The notes under the pieces were generated by a model. The model had not been told where the DNA came from and made no database searches. It was given only the letters and a program-made list of their open reading frames with translations. A DNA stretch of 64,000 nucleotides from NCBI RefSeq assembly GCF_014297595.2, contig NZ_CP060414.2, positions 992,001-1,056,000 on the forward strand. The letters are read 5' to 3'. Below are positions 19,264 to 29,521 of the stretch, piece after piece; the stretch's first letter is position 1, and each line of letters starts with the position of its first letter. The position numbers and the translations under genes are program-made. Source of the stretch: Neisseria musculi. Lineage in GTDB: Bacteria > Pseudomonadota > Gammaproteobacteria > Burkholderiales > Neisseriaceae.

Positions 19264-21879
19264 TTATCCGCCATAGTAGGCTTTGGTGAGGATTTCTTCC
19301 AAATCGGCCACCATCGGCAGGCGCGGGTTGGCGGGCGAGCATTGGTCTTCATAGGCCATCAATGCCAGCTCTCTGCGGGCGGCGGTGAAGGCTTTTTCAT
19401 CGATGCCCTGCTCTTTGAACGACATTTTGATGCCTACGCTGTGCGCCAAATCGTGGCAGGCTTGGGCAAACGATTCCACGCCTTCTGCCGGGGTGCTGCA
19501 CGGCAGGCCGAGCATACGGGCGATTTCCTGGTAGCGTACATCGGCCCTGTAGTAGTTGTATTTCGGCCAGGTGGCGGTTTTCTGCGGCCGTGTGCCGTTG
19601 TAGCGGATAACGTGGGGCAGGAATATGGCGTTGGTGCGGCCGTGAACGGTGTGAAACTTTCCGCCCACTTTGTGCGACAGCGAGTGGTTGATGCCGAGAA
19701 ATGCGTTGGCAAATGCCATGCCGGCGATGGTGGAGGCGTTGTGCATTCTTTCTCGGGCTTCGGGGTCGCTTGCGCCGTTTTTGTAGGAGCGTTCCAAAAA
19801 TTCAAACACCAGCTTGATGGCCTGCAGCGCCAGGCCGTCTGTAAAATCGTTGGCCAGCACCGAAACATAGGCTTCTACTGCGTGGGTGAGCACGTCCATG
19901 CCTGTGTCGGCGGTTACGCTTGCGGGAACGGTCATCGTAAACGAGGGATCAACGATGGCAATGGTGGGGGTGAGCGAATAATCGGCAATCGGGTATTTTT
20001 TGTCGCCGTCGCTGATCACGGTAAACGGCGTTACTTCGGAGCCGGTGCCCGATGTGGTGGGAATGCCGATAAACTTGGCTTTGCGCCCCAGCTCGGGGAA
20101 GCGGAAGGCGCGTTTGCGGATGTCCATGAATTTCTGCACCAAGTCTTCAAAATCAACCTGCGGCTGTTCGTAGAAAAGCCACATGGCTTTGGCCGCATCC
20201 ATCGGCGAGCCGCCGCCCAGCGCGATAATGGTGTCGGGCTGGAAGCTGCGCATCAGGTCGGTGCCTTTATACACAGTCTGCACGCTCGGGTCGGCTTCGA
20301 CATCGGTAAACAGCTGCACGGTAACTTTGTTTTTGCGCAGACTCAGCTGGTGGGTGATTTTATCGACAAAGCCCAAATCCACCATGGAGCGGTCGGTAAC
20401 AATCATCACTTTTTCGCAATCTTTCATATCTTGCAGATATTGGATGGAATCGCGCTCGAAATAGATTTTGGCGGGCACTTTAAACCATTGCATGTTGTTT
20501 CTCCGGCGGCCTATTTTTTTGATGTTCAACAGATTGACGGCACTGACGTTGCCGCCCACAGAGTTTTTGCCGTAAGAGCCGCAGCCCAGGGTGAGCGAGG
20601 GCAGGAACGCGTTATACACATCGCCGATGCCGCCGAATGAAGAAGGGGCGTTCCAAATCACCCGCAGGGCTTTCACGCGCCCGCCGAAAGTTTTCACCAA
20701 TTCTTGATCGGCCGTATGAATGGCGGCGGAGTGGCCCAAACCGTCAAACTCCACCATTTCTTCAGAAAATTTCAAGCCTTCTTCGGTGGTTTCGGCTTTC
20801 AGCATGGCCAAAACGGGCGAGAGTTTTTCACGGGTGAGCGGCTCTTTGGGGCCCACTTCGCGGCATTCCACTATAATAATGTTGGTTTGCTCAGGCACTT
20901 TGAAACCGGCCTGCTCGGCAATCCAGGCGGCAGGTTTGCCCACCACCGAGGCATTGAGTTTGGCACCGCCGCAGTTGGCGCTGTTGGCCTTCACGCCGAA
21001 AATAAATTCTTCCAGCAGCGTTTTTTCTTTTTTGTTGGCGAAATACACGCCGTAAGATTTAAATTCTTCGGCCAACTCGTTATAGATTTCTTTGTCGGCA
21101 ATCACCGCCTGCTCGCTGGCGCAGATCATGCCGTTGTCGAACGCTTTGGACATTACGATGTCGTGGGCGGCCTGTTTGATGTCGGCAGATTTTTCCACAT
21201 AGGCGGGCACATTGCCTGCACCCACGCCGAGCGCGGGCTTGCCGCAGGAATAGGCCGCTTCCACCATGGCATTGCCGCCGGTGGCCAAAATAGTGGCCAC
21301 GCCCGGGTGTTTCATCAATGAAGACGTGCCTTCCATCGAAGGTTTTTCAATCCATTGGATACAGTTTTCCGGTGCGCCTGCGGCAATGGCGGCATCGCGG
21401 ACGATTCGCGCAGCGTGGGCGGAACATTGCTGGGCAGAAGGGTGGAAGGCAAAGATAATCGGATTGCGGGTTTTCAGCGCAATCAATGCCTTAAAAATGG
21501 TGGTGGAGGTGGGGTTGGTGGTGGGGATAATGCCGCAGATGACGCCCACGGGGTCGGCAATCTCGGTGATGCCGGTTACATCGTCTTCACTGATCACGCC
21601 CACGGTTTTCAAATCGCGCAGGCGGCGCACCACATTTTCGCAGGCAAACAAATTTTTGGTGGCTTTGTCTTCAAACACCCCGCGCCCGGTTTCTTCCACC
21701 GCGTGCATGGCCAGCTCGCCGTGTTTGTCGAGCGCGGCAATCGAAGCTTTGGCCACGATATAGTCGATTTGTTCCTGGTTGAGTGTGAGAAACCGATCCA
21801 GTGCGGCCAAGCCTTGTTCGACCAAGCGGTTGACTTCGGCTACCGCAGGGCTGACAGTTTTATCGGCAGATGCATTCAT
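19264..21879 (-). CDS. adhE: Bifunctional acetaldehyde-CoA/alcohol dehydrogenase AdhE
   Basis: AdhE reduces acetyl-CoA to acetaldehyde and then ethanol, regenerating NAD+ during fermentation, and forms spirosomes. The 871-residue product has both halves: an aldehyde dehydrogenase domain (about 1-440) with catalytic Cys253 in MICASEQ, a linker, and an iron-dependent alcohol dehydrogenase domain (about 450-860) with GGGSPMDAAKAMW, GTGSEVTPF and the iron-binding His motif NHSLSHKVGG. Upstream is a putative FNR site and -10 element. The last ~40 codons are duplicated just downstream (18948-19143). Confidence 0.96.
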   Translation of the reverse strand: MNASADKTVSPAVAEVNRLVEQGLAALDRFLTLNQEQIDYIVAKASIAALDKHGELAMHAVEETGRGVFEDKATKNLFACENVVRRLRDLKTVGVISEDDVTGITEIADPVGVICGIIPTTNPTSTTIFKALIALKTRNPIIFAFHPSAQQCSAHAARIVRDAAIAAGAPENCIQWIEKPSMEGTSSLMKHPGVATILATGGNAMVEAAYSCGKPALGVGAGNVPAYVEKSADIKQAAHDIVMSKAFDNGMICASEQAVIADKEIYNELAEEFKSYGVYFANKKEKTLLEEFIFGVKANSANCGGAKLNASVVGKPAAWIAEQAGFKVPEQTNIIIVECREVGPKEPLTREKLSPVLAMLKAETTEEGLKFSEEMVEFDGLGHSAAIHTADQELVKTFGGRVKALRVIWNAPSSFGGIGDVYNAFLPSLTLGCGSYGKNSVGGNVSAVNLLNIKKIGRRRNNMQWFKVPAKIYFERDSIQYLQDMKDCEKVMIVTDRSMVDLGFVDKITHQLSLRKNKVTVQLFTDVEADPSVQTVYKGTDLMRSFQPDTIIALGGGSPMDAAKAMWLFYEQPQVDFEDLVQKFMDIRKRAFRFPELGRKAKFIGIPTTSGTGSEVTPFTVISDGDKKYPIADYSLTPTIAIVDPSFTMTVPASVTADTGMDVLTHAVEAYVSVLANDFTDGLALQAIKLVFEFLERSYKNGASDPEARERMHNASTIAGMAFANAFLGINHSLSHKVGGKFHTVHGRTNAIFLPHVIRYNGTRPQKTATWPKYNYYRADVRYQEIARMLGLPCSTPAEGVESFAQACHDLAHSVGIKMSFKEQGIDEKAFTAARRELALMAYEDQCSPANPRLPMVADLEEILTKAYYGG

Positions 21880-21932
21880 AGTGTTCTCCTGAAAAGAAGT
21901 AAGGAATAAAGTAATAAACTTTCATTAAATAC

Positions 21933-21974
21933 AGTATAAGTAATATTGTTACAAATATTCTTGACTTGCGTCAT
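21933..21974 (-). promoter_or_regulatory. Putative FNR-type promoter of adhE
   Basis: On the minus strand ATGACGCAAGTCAA (21974-21961) resembles the FNR/CRP-family half-site pair TTGAC-N4-GTCAA with nine of ten positions matching. A -10 hexamer TATACT (21938-21933) predicts a start near 21926, which would centre the box at about -41.5, the class II activator position. Anaerobic activation of adhE is biologically sensible. It is a prediction from spacing and sequence only. Confidence 0.5.
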
Positions 21975-22500
21975 AAACACCGCACTTTAACGAAAAGCAC
22001 CGCCTGATTCACTGTTGGTTTTTAAGCAGTTGAATTGGATAATATTTCTGAAATATGCAAAAAACGGAAAAATGGCGGGTTTTGGGAAGTTTTGTCTGTA
22101 CTCGAAAACCATGCCTCAAAGCTGCGTGCCGCCATTCATACCCTGCAGGAATGCGTTTGTTGGGCTTTTCAGACGGCCGGCGTAAATATGGCAAGTTTTT
22201 TTGCTGCCCCTCCCCGCTAGTGCCGGTTGTTTGGCCGGATGGAAAAGCAATGATGTATTATTATTACATTTCAACAGGTAAATCAGATTGTTTATGTAAT
22301 ATAAACACCTTTCATTTTTTTCAGACGGCTTTCGGCATTGATTTTGAAAAAGCTCTGCCGGTCATTGCCCGGTATAAAACCGTCCTGAAATTTCCGGCAT
22401 AAGCCGCACATGCAGAATCAAAACAAGAAAAGAATCAGACTCAGGCATTCTACCGAATCCCCACAAACGCCTTGAAACATGATTTAATGGCAGCCTGCCC
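21975..22500. other. Gene-free region between adhE and pncB
   Basis: Short frames only, none with a proper start, signal or recognisable family. An uptake sequence lies near 22171 and one near 22321. The AT-rich part around 22250-22320 could hold a pncB promoter, but I see no clear -35/-10 pair. Confidence 0.4.
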
Positions 22501-22520
22501 AACCAAACGGGAACCGTTCC

Positions 22521-23738
22521 ATGGCCCAACGCCCCCCCATCATTCAATCGCTGCTCGATACCGATTTATACAAGTTCACCATGTTGCAGGTTATCCTGCA
22601 TCAATTTCCGCAAGCCCACGGCGTGTATGAATTCCGCTGCCGCAACAACGATCAAACCGCTTATCCGCTGGCCGAAATCCAAACCGAATTGGAACAGGAA
22701 CTCGACAGGCTGTGCCGGCTGCAATTAAGCCAAAGCGAGCTGGACTATCTGCGCAGCCTGCGTTTTATCAAAAGCGATTTTGTCGATTATCTCGAACTGT
22801 TCCAACTCAAACGCCGTTTCGTAAAAGTTGCCACCGACAAAGCAGGCCGTCTGAACATCCGCGTTGAAGGGCCGATGATACAGGCGATGTTTTTCGAAAT
22901 TTACATTCTCGCCATCGTTAACGAGCTCTACTTCCGCCGCCTCGAAACCCCCGAAGTATTGGCCGAAGGTGAGCGCCGCCTGCAGGCCAAAGCCGCGCGG
23001 CTCAAACAGCTGGCCGCCTTGCAAAGCCCCGCCGCCCCGCCGTTTCTGATTTCCGACTTCGGCACCCGCCGCCGCTACACCCTTGCCTGGCAGGAACACG
23101 TTATCACAACCCTTTACGCCGCCGCCCCCGAAATCATGCGCGGCACCAGCAATGTTTATCTCGCCAAAAAACTCGGCATCACCCCCATCGGCACCATGGC
23201 ACACGAATTTTTACAGGCTTTTCAAGCGCTGGATGTCCGCTTGCGCGATTTTCAGAAAGCCGCCCTCGAGAGCTGGGTGCGCGAATACCGCGGCGATCTC
23301 GGCATCGCCCTTACCGATGTGGTGGGTATGGACGCATTTTTGCGCGATTTCGATCTCTATTTCGCCAAGCTGTTTGACGGCCTGCGCCACGACAGCGGCG
23401 ACCCCTACACTTGGGGCGACAAAGCCTATGCGCACTACAAAAAACTCAAAATCGACAGCCGCACCAAAATGCTCACTTTTTCAGACGGCCTCGATATCGA
23501 AAAATCATGGGCACTGCACCAATATTTCAAAAACCGCTTCAAAACCAGTTTCGGTATCGGCACCAATTTCACCAACGATTTGGGGCATACCACGCTCAAT
23601 ATCGTATTGAAACTGGTCGAATGCAACGGCCAATCGGTCGCCAAACTTTCCGACAGCCCCGGCAAAACCATGACCGACAACGACACCTTCCTTGCTTATT
23701 TGCGCCAAGTATTCCAAGTGCCCGCGCCCCAATCATAA
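22521..23738 (+). CDS. pncB: Nicotinate phosphoribosyltransferase
   Basis: PncB joins nicotinate to PRPP to make nicotinate mononucleotide in NAD salvage. The 405-residue product shows the family start [18 protein letters not shown], the conserved [13 protein letters not shown], the ligand loop [23 protein letters not shown] with the phosphorylatable His region, and the PRPP-binding [20 protein letters not shown]. The start ATG (22521) follows a purine-poor leader (ACCGTTCC), so the ribosome site is weak. No defects are seen. Confidence 0.95.
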   Translation: MAQRPPIIQSLLDTDLYKFTMLQVILHQFPQAHGVYEFRCRNNDQTAYPLAEIQTELEQELDRLCRLQLSQSELDYLRSLRFIKSDFVDYLELFQLKRRFVKVATDKAGRLNIRVEGPMIQAMFFEIYILAIVNELYFRRLETPEVLAEGERRLQAKAARLKQLAALQSPAAPPFLISDFGTRRRYTLAWQEHVITTLYAAAPEIMRGTSNVYLAKKLGITPIGTMAHEFLQAFQALDVRLRDFQKAALESWVREYRGDLGIALTDVVGMDAFLRDFDLYFAKLFDGLRHDSGDPYTWGDKAYAHYKKLKIDSRTKMLTFSDGLDIEKSWALHQYFKNRFKTSFGIGTNFTNDLGHTTLNIVLKLVECNGQSVAKLSDSPGKTMTDNDTFLAYLRQVFQVPAPQS

Positions 23739-23904
23739 AGCCGACCGGCCGTCTGAAAGATTTCAGGCGGTTGTTGCGTCTATCAAAAACCGGGCAAACC
23801 TGTCTGACCGCCCAAAAGTTTTCAGACGGCCTCAAAATAGATAACCCGCCTTATTTTATGATATAAGGCCGTCTGAACCCCAAACCGACCACAAAGGAAA
23901 CCAC

Positions 23905-24651
23905 ATGAGCTCACAAGATTTAAGCGGCAAAACTGCCCTCGTTACCGGCGCATCCCGCGGCATCGGCGCAGCGATTGCCGACACGCTGGCAGCTGCCGGT
24001 GCCACCGTTATCGGCACCGCCACCGGCGAAAGCGGCGCCCAAGCCATCGGCGAACGCCTCGCACAATGGGGCGGACAAGGCCGCGCCCTAGATGCCGCCG
24101 AACCCGAAAGCATCGAAAACCTGATTGCCCTCATCGAAAAAGAATCCGGCAAGCTCGACATTCTCGTCAATAACGCCGGCATCACCCGCGACAACCTCTT
24201 GATGCGCATGAAAGAAGAAGAATGGGACGACATCATGCAGGTCAATCTCAAAGCCGTGTTCCGCGCCAGCAAAGCCGTGTTGCGCGGCATGATGAAGCAG
24301 CGCAGCGGCCGCATTATCAACATCACCTCGGTTGTCGGCGCTATGGGCAATGCCGGGCAGGCCAACTATGCCGCCGCCAAAGCAGGCTTAATCGGCTTTT
24401 CCAAATCTATGGCGCGCGAAGTCGGCAGCAGGGGCATCACCGTCAACTGCGTTGCCCCCGGCTTTATCGACACCGATATGACCCGTGCCCTACCCGAAGA
24501 AACCCGCAAAATGTTTGAAGCGCAAACGGCACTGGGCAAATTCGGCGATGCACAAGATATCGCCGATGCCGTGCTGTTTCTCGCTTGCGACCAAGCCAAA
24601 TACATCACCGGCCAAACCCTGCACGTAAACGGCGGTATGCTGATGCCCTAG
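23905..24651 (+). CDS. fabG: 3-oxoacyl-ACP reductase FabG
   Basis: FabG reduces 3-ketoacyl-ACP with NADPH in type II fatty acid synthesis. The 248-residue short-chain dehydrogenase has the cofactor motif TGASRGIG, the NNAG motif, the catalytic Ser in ITSVVGAMG, Tyr and Lys in NYAAAKAGLIGFSK, and the family ending TGQTLHVNGGMLMP. An AAAGGAAA site precedes the ATG. The rest of the fab cluster is not in the neighbourhood. Confidence 0.95.
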   Translation: MSSQDLSGKTALVTGASRGIGAAIADTLAAAGATVIGTATGESGAQAIGERLAQWGGQGRALDAAEPESIENLIALIEKESGKLDILVNNAGITRDNLLMRMKEEEWDDIMQVNLKAVFRASKAVLRGMMKQRSGRIINITSVVGAMGNAGQANYAAAKAGLIGFSKSMAREVGSRGITVNCVAPGFIDTDMTRALPEETRKMFEAQTALGKFGDAQDIADAVLFLACDQAKYITGQTLHVNGGMLMP

Positions 24652-24718
24652 CCTGCAGGGGCTGCCGGTTTGTACCGCCCGCCCTGCTCTTTTGCCTGCC
24701 GGGCGGCAGCAGGTAAAG

Positions 24719-24743
24719 ACTAAAAGTAATTTCTTTTAGTTTT
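24719..24743 (+). terminator. Terminator after fabG
   Basis: ACTAAAAG and CTTTTAGT form a stem with a short AT loop followed by TTT, about 70 bases after the fabG stop. Confidence 0.55.
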
Positions 24744-24784
24744 AACCATTTGCCGGGAAGTGCAAAGAAGCAGCATCAAAATGC

Positions 24785-24813
24785 TTGCACAAACTTGGGA
24801 ATTTTGGTTTAAT
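24785..24813 (+). promoter_or_regulatory. Predicted promoter of the tRNA pair
   Basis: TTGCAC (24785-24790) and TTTAAT (24808-24813) are 17 bases apart, giving a start near 24820, about 15 bases before tRNA-Val. Confidence 0.55.
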
Positions 24814-24834
24814 CACTTTCTCACAACGCAAAAC

Positions 24835-24910
24835 GGGTGATTAGCTCAGTTGGTAGAGCGTCTGCCTTACAAGCAGAATGTCGGCGGTTCGACTCCGTCA
24901 TCACCCACCA
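24835..24910 (+). tRNA. tRNA-Val (anticodon UAC)
   Basis: The 76-base gene folds as a cloverleaf: acceptor GGGTGAT with ATCACCC, D arm AGCTCAGTTGGTAGAGC, anticodon loop CTTACAA (TAC), T loop GTTCGACTC, and an encoded CCA end. Confidence 0.96.
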
Positions 24911-24922
24911 AGTTTCTTGCGC

Positions 24923-24999
24923 GGAGTGGTAGTTCAGTTGGTTAGAATACCGGCCTGTCACGCCGGGGGTCGCGGGTTCGAGCCCCGTCCACTCCGCCA
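24923..24999 (+). tRNA. tRNA-Asp (anticodon GUC)
   Basis: The 77-base gene has acceptor GGAGTGG with CCACTCC, the D arm beginning AGTTCAGTTGG, anticodon stem CCGGC with loop CTGTCAC (GTC), T loop GTTCGAGCC, and encoded GCCA end. It follows tRNA-Val by 12 bases and probably shares its transcript. Confidence 0.96.
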
Positions 25000-25012
25000 A
25001 AACCTTTTCGGA

Positions 25013-25043
25013 AAAAAGCACCGTTTCAAACCGGTGCTTTTTT
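25013..25043 (+). terminator. Rho-independent terminator of the tRNA operon
   Basis: AAAAGCACCG and CGGTGCTTTT form a stem with loop TTTCAAAC, followed by a T run, 14 bases after tRNA-Asp. Confidence 0.9.
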
Positions 25044-25044
25044 C

Positions 25045-25561
25045 TTTCTGTTCTCTGAAATTTGTCTGTTCTCTGCAATCTGTTTTCAGACGGCCAAGAG
25101 GGTGGCAAATCTCGGCCTTGCCTACATTCCTCCGTTTTTTATTCCCTGTTTTTTGCTTGGATACCTGATTCGGGCTACCCCTTGAAGATCTGTTTCGGCG
25201 TGAAAGCCTGTTTGGTTTTTTGCGTTTTTTTTGCGGCTTGTTTCAGAATACCCCGAGTCGGCAGGGCGGCATGGTTTTTAATATAGCGAACCCCTTTATT
25301 GCCTGCGGCGTTCTTAATATAGCGAACCCCTTTATTGCCTGCGGCGTTCTTAGCCCAAAGAGTACGGTTTTGCCGGGCTTCCCAAGCGGCGGCAGAATCG
25401 GTTCCGTATTGCCTGCACCGTCTGGGGCCTGCCTTATGTCGAAAATAAAATGTATTTGTTTTACTTAACAAAGCCCGTGTATGGCAGAGCATAAAATAGG
25501 CCGTCTGAAACGGGTTTGCCGCTTAGCCGGCAACGCTCCCCTTCAGACGGCCTTTGCGCCG
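25045..25561. other. Intergenic region with uptake sequences and a tandem repeat
   Basis: No convincing gene. A minus-strand frame of 105 codons (25175-25492) runs through the 36-bp repeat and gains a repeated 12-residue block from it, but it has no ribosome site or recognisable domain. Uptake sequences occur near 25085, 25500 and 25543. Confidence 0.4.
25278..25349. repeat. Two exact copies of a 36-bp tandem repeat
   Basis: A unit beginning ttaatatagcgaacccc and ending gcggcgttc occurs twice in direct succession (25278-25313 and 25314-25349) without mismatch. Confidence 0.9.
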
Positions 25562-26929
25562 TTAGGCTATCAGTTTGCGCACTTCCTCAATCTGTTCGCG
25601 CAGCAGAGCTTCAAACTCGGGCCTGCCTGCCAATTCGCCAAACAGGGCCGGATCGGCGGCAAAGGCTTTCACGGGATCGGCGGACTCATACACGGCGTGT
25701 ACGGCAGCTTCGTCAAGAATACCGTCCTGATAGGCAAACGGCAGCCTGCCTTGGTGCCAGCGTTCCATAAACACGAAAAACAGCGCAGGCAGTTTGGCGG
25801 TGGCCGCAGGGCGCGCGCCCTGTTTGAAACGTTCAATCAGCGTGGGCTGGATTTGGGCGGGAATTTTGGAAAAACCATCGGCAGCCACACGCTGGTTGGT
25901 GTCTTTGATATAGGGGTTGGTAAACCGCTCCAGCACCACATCGCGGTATTTGCCCAAGTCGATTAAATTGTTGCCGAGGCTGGCAATCACGTCTTCGGTA
26001 ACATAATCGTAGGCGATTTTGCGCGCGGTTTCGAGATTGGTGCTGTCGTGGATATACAGTTTGCCCAGCAGCGTGCCCATCCAGGCAATGGCGGCGTGCG
26101 GCACATTGAGCACGCGGATTTTGGCTTCTTCGTAAGGAATCACCGACTCCACCAGCTCTACGCCCGCCTTCTCCAGCGCGGGGCGCACATTGTTTTTGAA
26201 ATTATCTTCGATCACCCATTGGGTAAAGGTTTCGCCCATTACCGGTGCTTTATCGGCAATGCCTGTTTGCGCCTGAACGCGTGCCGGCAGCTCTTTGGCC
26301 GGGCGCGGCACGATGCGGTCTACCATGGTGTTGGGGGTGGTTACGTTGGCTTTCATCCATTCGATGATGTCGTTTTGGCCGGTCAGGCCGAGAAACTCGA
26401 CCAAGCCGTCGTGAAAACGCTCGCCGTTGTGTCGCACATTGTCGCAGCAAAGCAAGGTAACGGCGCCGTTTTCAAGCTGCATCCGTTTTTTGAGGATTTT
26501 GGCAATAATGCCGTAAATGGTTTGGCTGCCACCCGCTAAATCCGCTTTCAGCGCAGGGTCGTTCTGCACCAGTTTGAAATTGCTGTCGAGATAATAACCG
26601 GCCTCGGTAACGGTGAAAGCAATCACTTTAACCGCCTCCCGCCCGCCCTCTTCAATCAGCGGCACCAAACCGGCCTGCCACGGAATCAGCTTGCGGATAG
26701 ACTTGATCACTTCATATTCACGCTCGCCGCGCGGGCTGACGGTTTCCAGCACATATTCGCCGTTTTGCGCACGCAGCGCTTCGATGGTATGTTCGCTGTC
26801 GTTGCGGATATTGCCGGCCGCAATCGTCCAACTGTCGTCTCCCTGCTTGATTAATTCGTTGAGATACCATGCCTGGTGGGCGCGGTGGAAGCTGCCCAAG
26901 CCGATATGAAACCAAATGTTTTTGCTCAT
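25562..26929 (-). CDS. Mannitol dehydrogenase family protein (polyol 2-/4-dehydrogenase)
   Basis: The 455-residue protein belongs to the long-chain mannitol dehydrogenase family (mannitol 2-, arabinitol 4-dehydrogenases and fructuronate reductase), NAD(P)-dependent enzymes without metal. The N-terminal cofactor motif [16 protein letters not shown], the [11 protein letters not shown] segment with the conserved Asn and the catalytic region with Lys in [16 protein letters not shown] are visible. ATG at 26929 is chosen because an AAAGGAG site lies eight bases before it; the longer reading begins at a GTG. Which polyol is used cannot be told; annotation as D-arabinitol 4-dehydrogenase would fit length. 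Confidence 0.88.
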   Translation of the reverse strand: MSKNIWFHIGLGSFHRAHQAWYLNELIKQGDDSWTIAAGNIRNDSEHTIEALRAQNGEYVLETVSPRGEREYEVIKSIRKLIPWQAGLVPLIEEGGREAVKVIAFTVTEAGYYLDSNFKLVQNDPALKADLAGGSQTIYGIIAKILKKRMQLENGAVTLLCCDNVRHNGERFHDGLVEFLGLTGQNDIIEWMKANVTTPNTMVDRIVPRPAKELPARVQAQTGIADKAPVMGETFTQWVIEDNFKNNVRPALEKAGVELVESVIPYEEAKIRVLNVPHAAIAWMGTLLGKLYIHDSTNLETARKIAYDYVTEDVIASLGNNLIDLGKYRDVVLERFTNPYIKDTNQRVAADGFSKIPAQIQPTLIERFKQGARPAATAKLPALFFVFMERWHQGRLPFAYQDGILDEAAVHAVYESADPVKAFAADPALFGELAGRPEFEALLREQIEEVRKLIA

Positions 26930-27163
26930 GTTGCGCACTCCTTTTATCAGTCATACAAATATTTCAAAAAATATAATATTATTTACATCAATAAGTTATA
27001 AAACACCCGGCCATTGTGGCACAATTTGAAAGCAAAAAACAGGCATGCGAAATAAAGCGGTTCCATATATGAGGCCGTCTGAAACATCGCGCCGGCGGGT
27101 TTTCCACCGGCTCCGATTCTTGGCATAATACGGCCTTACCGATTTCCAGCAGAGAACGCCCGA

Positions 27164-28456
27164 ATGACCGCATCCATCCGCCTGCCCGCCGCCGCCCTGA
27201 AACCCTCCACCGTTGCCCTGCCCGGCTCGAAAAGCATCAGCAACCGCACGCTGCTCTTGGCCGCCCTCTCCGACAACACCTGCGAAATCCACTCGCTGCT
27301 CAAATCAGACGACACCGACCGTATGCTTGAAGCCCTGCAAACGCTCGGCGTGAAGCTCGAATTTTTTTCAGACGGCCGTCTGAAAGTACACGGCTGCGGC
27401 GGGCGTTTTCCCAACCAAAGCGCCGATCTGTTTTTAGGCAATGCCGGCACCGCCTTCCGCCCGCTCACCGCCGTTTTGGCCATACTCGGCGGCAACTACC
27501 GCCTGCACGGCGTGCCGCGTATGCACGAGCGCCCCATCGGCGACTTGATCGATGCCCTGCACATCACCGGCGCCGATGTGCGCTATCTTGGCAACACACA
27601 CTACCCGCCGCTGCAAATTAACGGGCGCGCCGACAACGGCGTGCGCACGATTCCGATCAAAGGCAATGTGTCGAGCCAGTTTCTCACCGCACTCCTGATG
27701 GCACTGCCGCTCACCGGAGAGGCATTTGCCATAGAAATGGTGGGCGGGCTGATTTCCAAACCCTATATCGACATCACCCTCAAACTGATGGCGCAGTTTG
27801 GCGTAAACGTAGAAAACCACGGCTACCGCGTATTCAACATTTCCGCCGGCGCGCACTACCGTGCGCCCGAAAACATTTATGTGGAAGGCGATGCTTCGAG
27901 CGCATCTTACTTTCTCGCCGCCGGGCTGCTTTCCGGCCAACCCGTGCGCGTTACCGGCATCGGTAAAAACAGCATTCAGGGCGATGCAGTTTTTGCGCAC
28001 GAGCTTGAAAAAATCGGAGCCGCCGTGGTTTGGGGCGACAACTTTATCGAAGTTTCCCGCCCCGCCGGCCAAGCCGTACTGCCGTTCGATTTAGACGCCA
28101 ACCACATCCCCGATGCCGCCATGACGCTGGCCGTAGCCGCCCTTGCCACGGGCGCACCCTGCTCGCTGCGCAACATCGGCTCGTGGCGTGTGAAAGAAAC
28201 CGACCGCATCGCCGCCATGGCTGCCGAGCTGCGCAAAGTGGGCGCAAAAGTAGCTGAAGAACCCGAAGCCATCCACATCACCCCGCCTGCCGTGCTTACA
28301 CCCAACGCCGAAATCGACACCTATGACGACCACCGCATGGCCATGTGTTTTTCGCTGGTATCTCTGCTGGGCGTGCCGGTTGTCATCAACAACCCGAAAT
28401 GCACACACAAAACCTTCCCCACTTATTTTGACCTGTTTGCTTCGTTGAGAGAGTAA
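27164..28456 (+). CDS. aroA: 3-phosphoshikimate 1-carboxyvinyltransferase (EPSP synthase)
   Basis: AroA transfers enolpyruvyl from PEP to shikimate 3-phosphate in aromatic amino acid synthesis. The 430-residue product is class I: the PEP-site [17 protein letters not shown], the [13 protein letters not shown] motif, [21 protein letters not shown] and the shikimate-site [20 protein letters not shown] are all intact. An internal paired uptake sequence lies near 27368-27386 inside the coding region. A paired uptake-sequence terminator follows the stop. Confidence 0.96.
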   Translation: MTASIRLPAAALKPSTVALPGSKSISNRTLLLAALSDNTCEIHSLLKSDDTDRMLEALQTLGVKLEFFSDGRLKVHGCGGRFPNQSADLFLGNAGTAFRPLTAVLAILGGNYRLHGVPRMHERPIGDLIDALHITGADVRYLGNTHYPPLQINGRADNGVRTIPIKGNVSSQFLTALLMALPLTGEAFAIEMVGGLISKPYIDITLKLMAQFGVNVENHGYRVFNISAGAHYRAPENIYVEGDASSASYFLAAGLLSGQPVRVTGIGKNSIQGDAVFAHELEKIGAAVVWGDNFIEVSRPAGQAVLPFDLDANHIPDAAMTLAVAALATGAPCSLRNIGSWRVKETDRIAAMAAELRKVGAKVAEEPEAIHITPPAVLTPNAEIDTYDDHRMAMCFSLVSLLGVPVVINNPKCTHKTFPTYFDLFASLRE

Positions 28457-28473
28457 ACCCGTTCATTTAAATG

Positions 28474-28506
28474 AAGGCCGTCTGAAAACACAATTCAGAC
28501 GGCCTT
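28474..28506. terminator. Paired uptake-sequence terminator after aroA
   Basis: AAGGCCGTCTGAA and its inverted copy with a short loop, about 17 bases after the aroA stop. Confidence 0.85.
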
Positions 28507-28845
28507 TCAACACAATCCGTGTTTGAAACCCGATTAGGCAGACTGCCGCTTTTCGCCGTGCTATGCAGGCGCATGGTGAAAACAGTGCGTTTGTTCAGCA
28601 TCGACTTCCAACACTCTCACTTTCACACATCACGGCTTTGACAATTTCCGCCTACGCGAGCCAAAGCTGGCCGCCTAATTCACAAAAGACAAATCGGAAA
28701 TGCCGTCTTAACAGCGCAGAGAATAGAGTATTACCGGCTATTGTTTCTTTGATGTTCAGGGCAAATTATTCAAAAATGGGCTTACGAAGCAAAATCAGCA
28801 AAAATGATGTTAAGCTTCTGATATACCTATTAAAAACAAATACCA
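28507..28845. other. Gene-free stretch upstream of an IS remnant
   Basis: No credible gene. The AT content rises towards 28830, where the transposase remnant begins. A 115-codon frame (28563-28910) has no ribosome site and no recognisable domain. Confidence 0.4.
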
Positions 28846-29435
28846 AAAGTTCAGTAAAATTACCGAATCAAAATTCCGTCAAATCCTGCGCCTTTTCACA
28901 CTTGATTTGACCGCTTCCGATACCGCCAGACTCACCGGCATCAGTACCCAAAGTGCCAATATCTGTTTCTCAAACTGCGTTGCCGTATGGCTGCTGAATG
29001 TGAACGGCAAACTCCCTCTGCCGGTGTGGTCGAACTGGACGAATCCTACTTCGGCTCCAAACGCATCCGAGGGCGGGCGGGGGAGAGGGAGGCAAAACCA
29101 TTGTTTTCGGCATCTTAAAACGGGACGACAAAGTCTATACCGAAATCGTGCCGGATACTTCGAAAGCTACACTGCAACAGGTTATTCGAGGGCGGGTTGC
29201 TGTTGAAATTGTCATCAATACTGACGGCTGGCGCGGCTATCACGGCTTGGTCGATATGGGCTGTGAAAAGCACTTCAGGGTACATCATGGTGCAGACGAG
29301 TTCGCCCGGGGTGCGCAACACATTAACGGCATCGAATTGTTTTGGGGTTATGCCAAAAACCGCTTGGTTAAATTTAACGGTGTACCGAAACAGACTTTTT
29401 ATTTACACTTAATCTGCTCCCAAATACCTACCTGA
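28846..29435 (+). pseudogene. IS1595-family transposase remnant
   Basis: Pieces in three frames line up with one ISXO2-like/IS1595 transposase: RQILRLFTLDLTASDTARLTGIS (helix-turn-helix region), VELDESYFGSKRIRGRAGE with the first catalytic Asp, FGILKRDDKVYTEIVPDTS, VINTDGWRGYHGLV with the second Asp, then GAQHINGIELFWGYAKNRLVKFNGV with the closing Asn/Glu part, and a premature end. At least two frameshifts separate the pieces. It is clearly different from the two intact elements near 47-50 kb, so it is an independent, older insertion downstream of aroA. Confidence 0.8.
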
Positions 29436-29521
29436 TATTGTAATGGAAGCCCTCATTGTTTCAGGCCGTGTTCACAATATTTTCATACGGCCTGCTAACT
29501 ATTTGAAAATTTTATTGTATG

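Noticed and set aside
19225..20640. A 471-codon plus-strand frame opposite adhE
   Set aside because: Antisense shadow of the GC-rich adhE gene with the same His/Gly/Val-rich composition; no ribosome site or domain.
25175..25492. A 105-codon minus-strand frame with a repeated 12-residue block
   Set aside because: The block comes from the 36-bp DNA repeat; no start signal or family.
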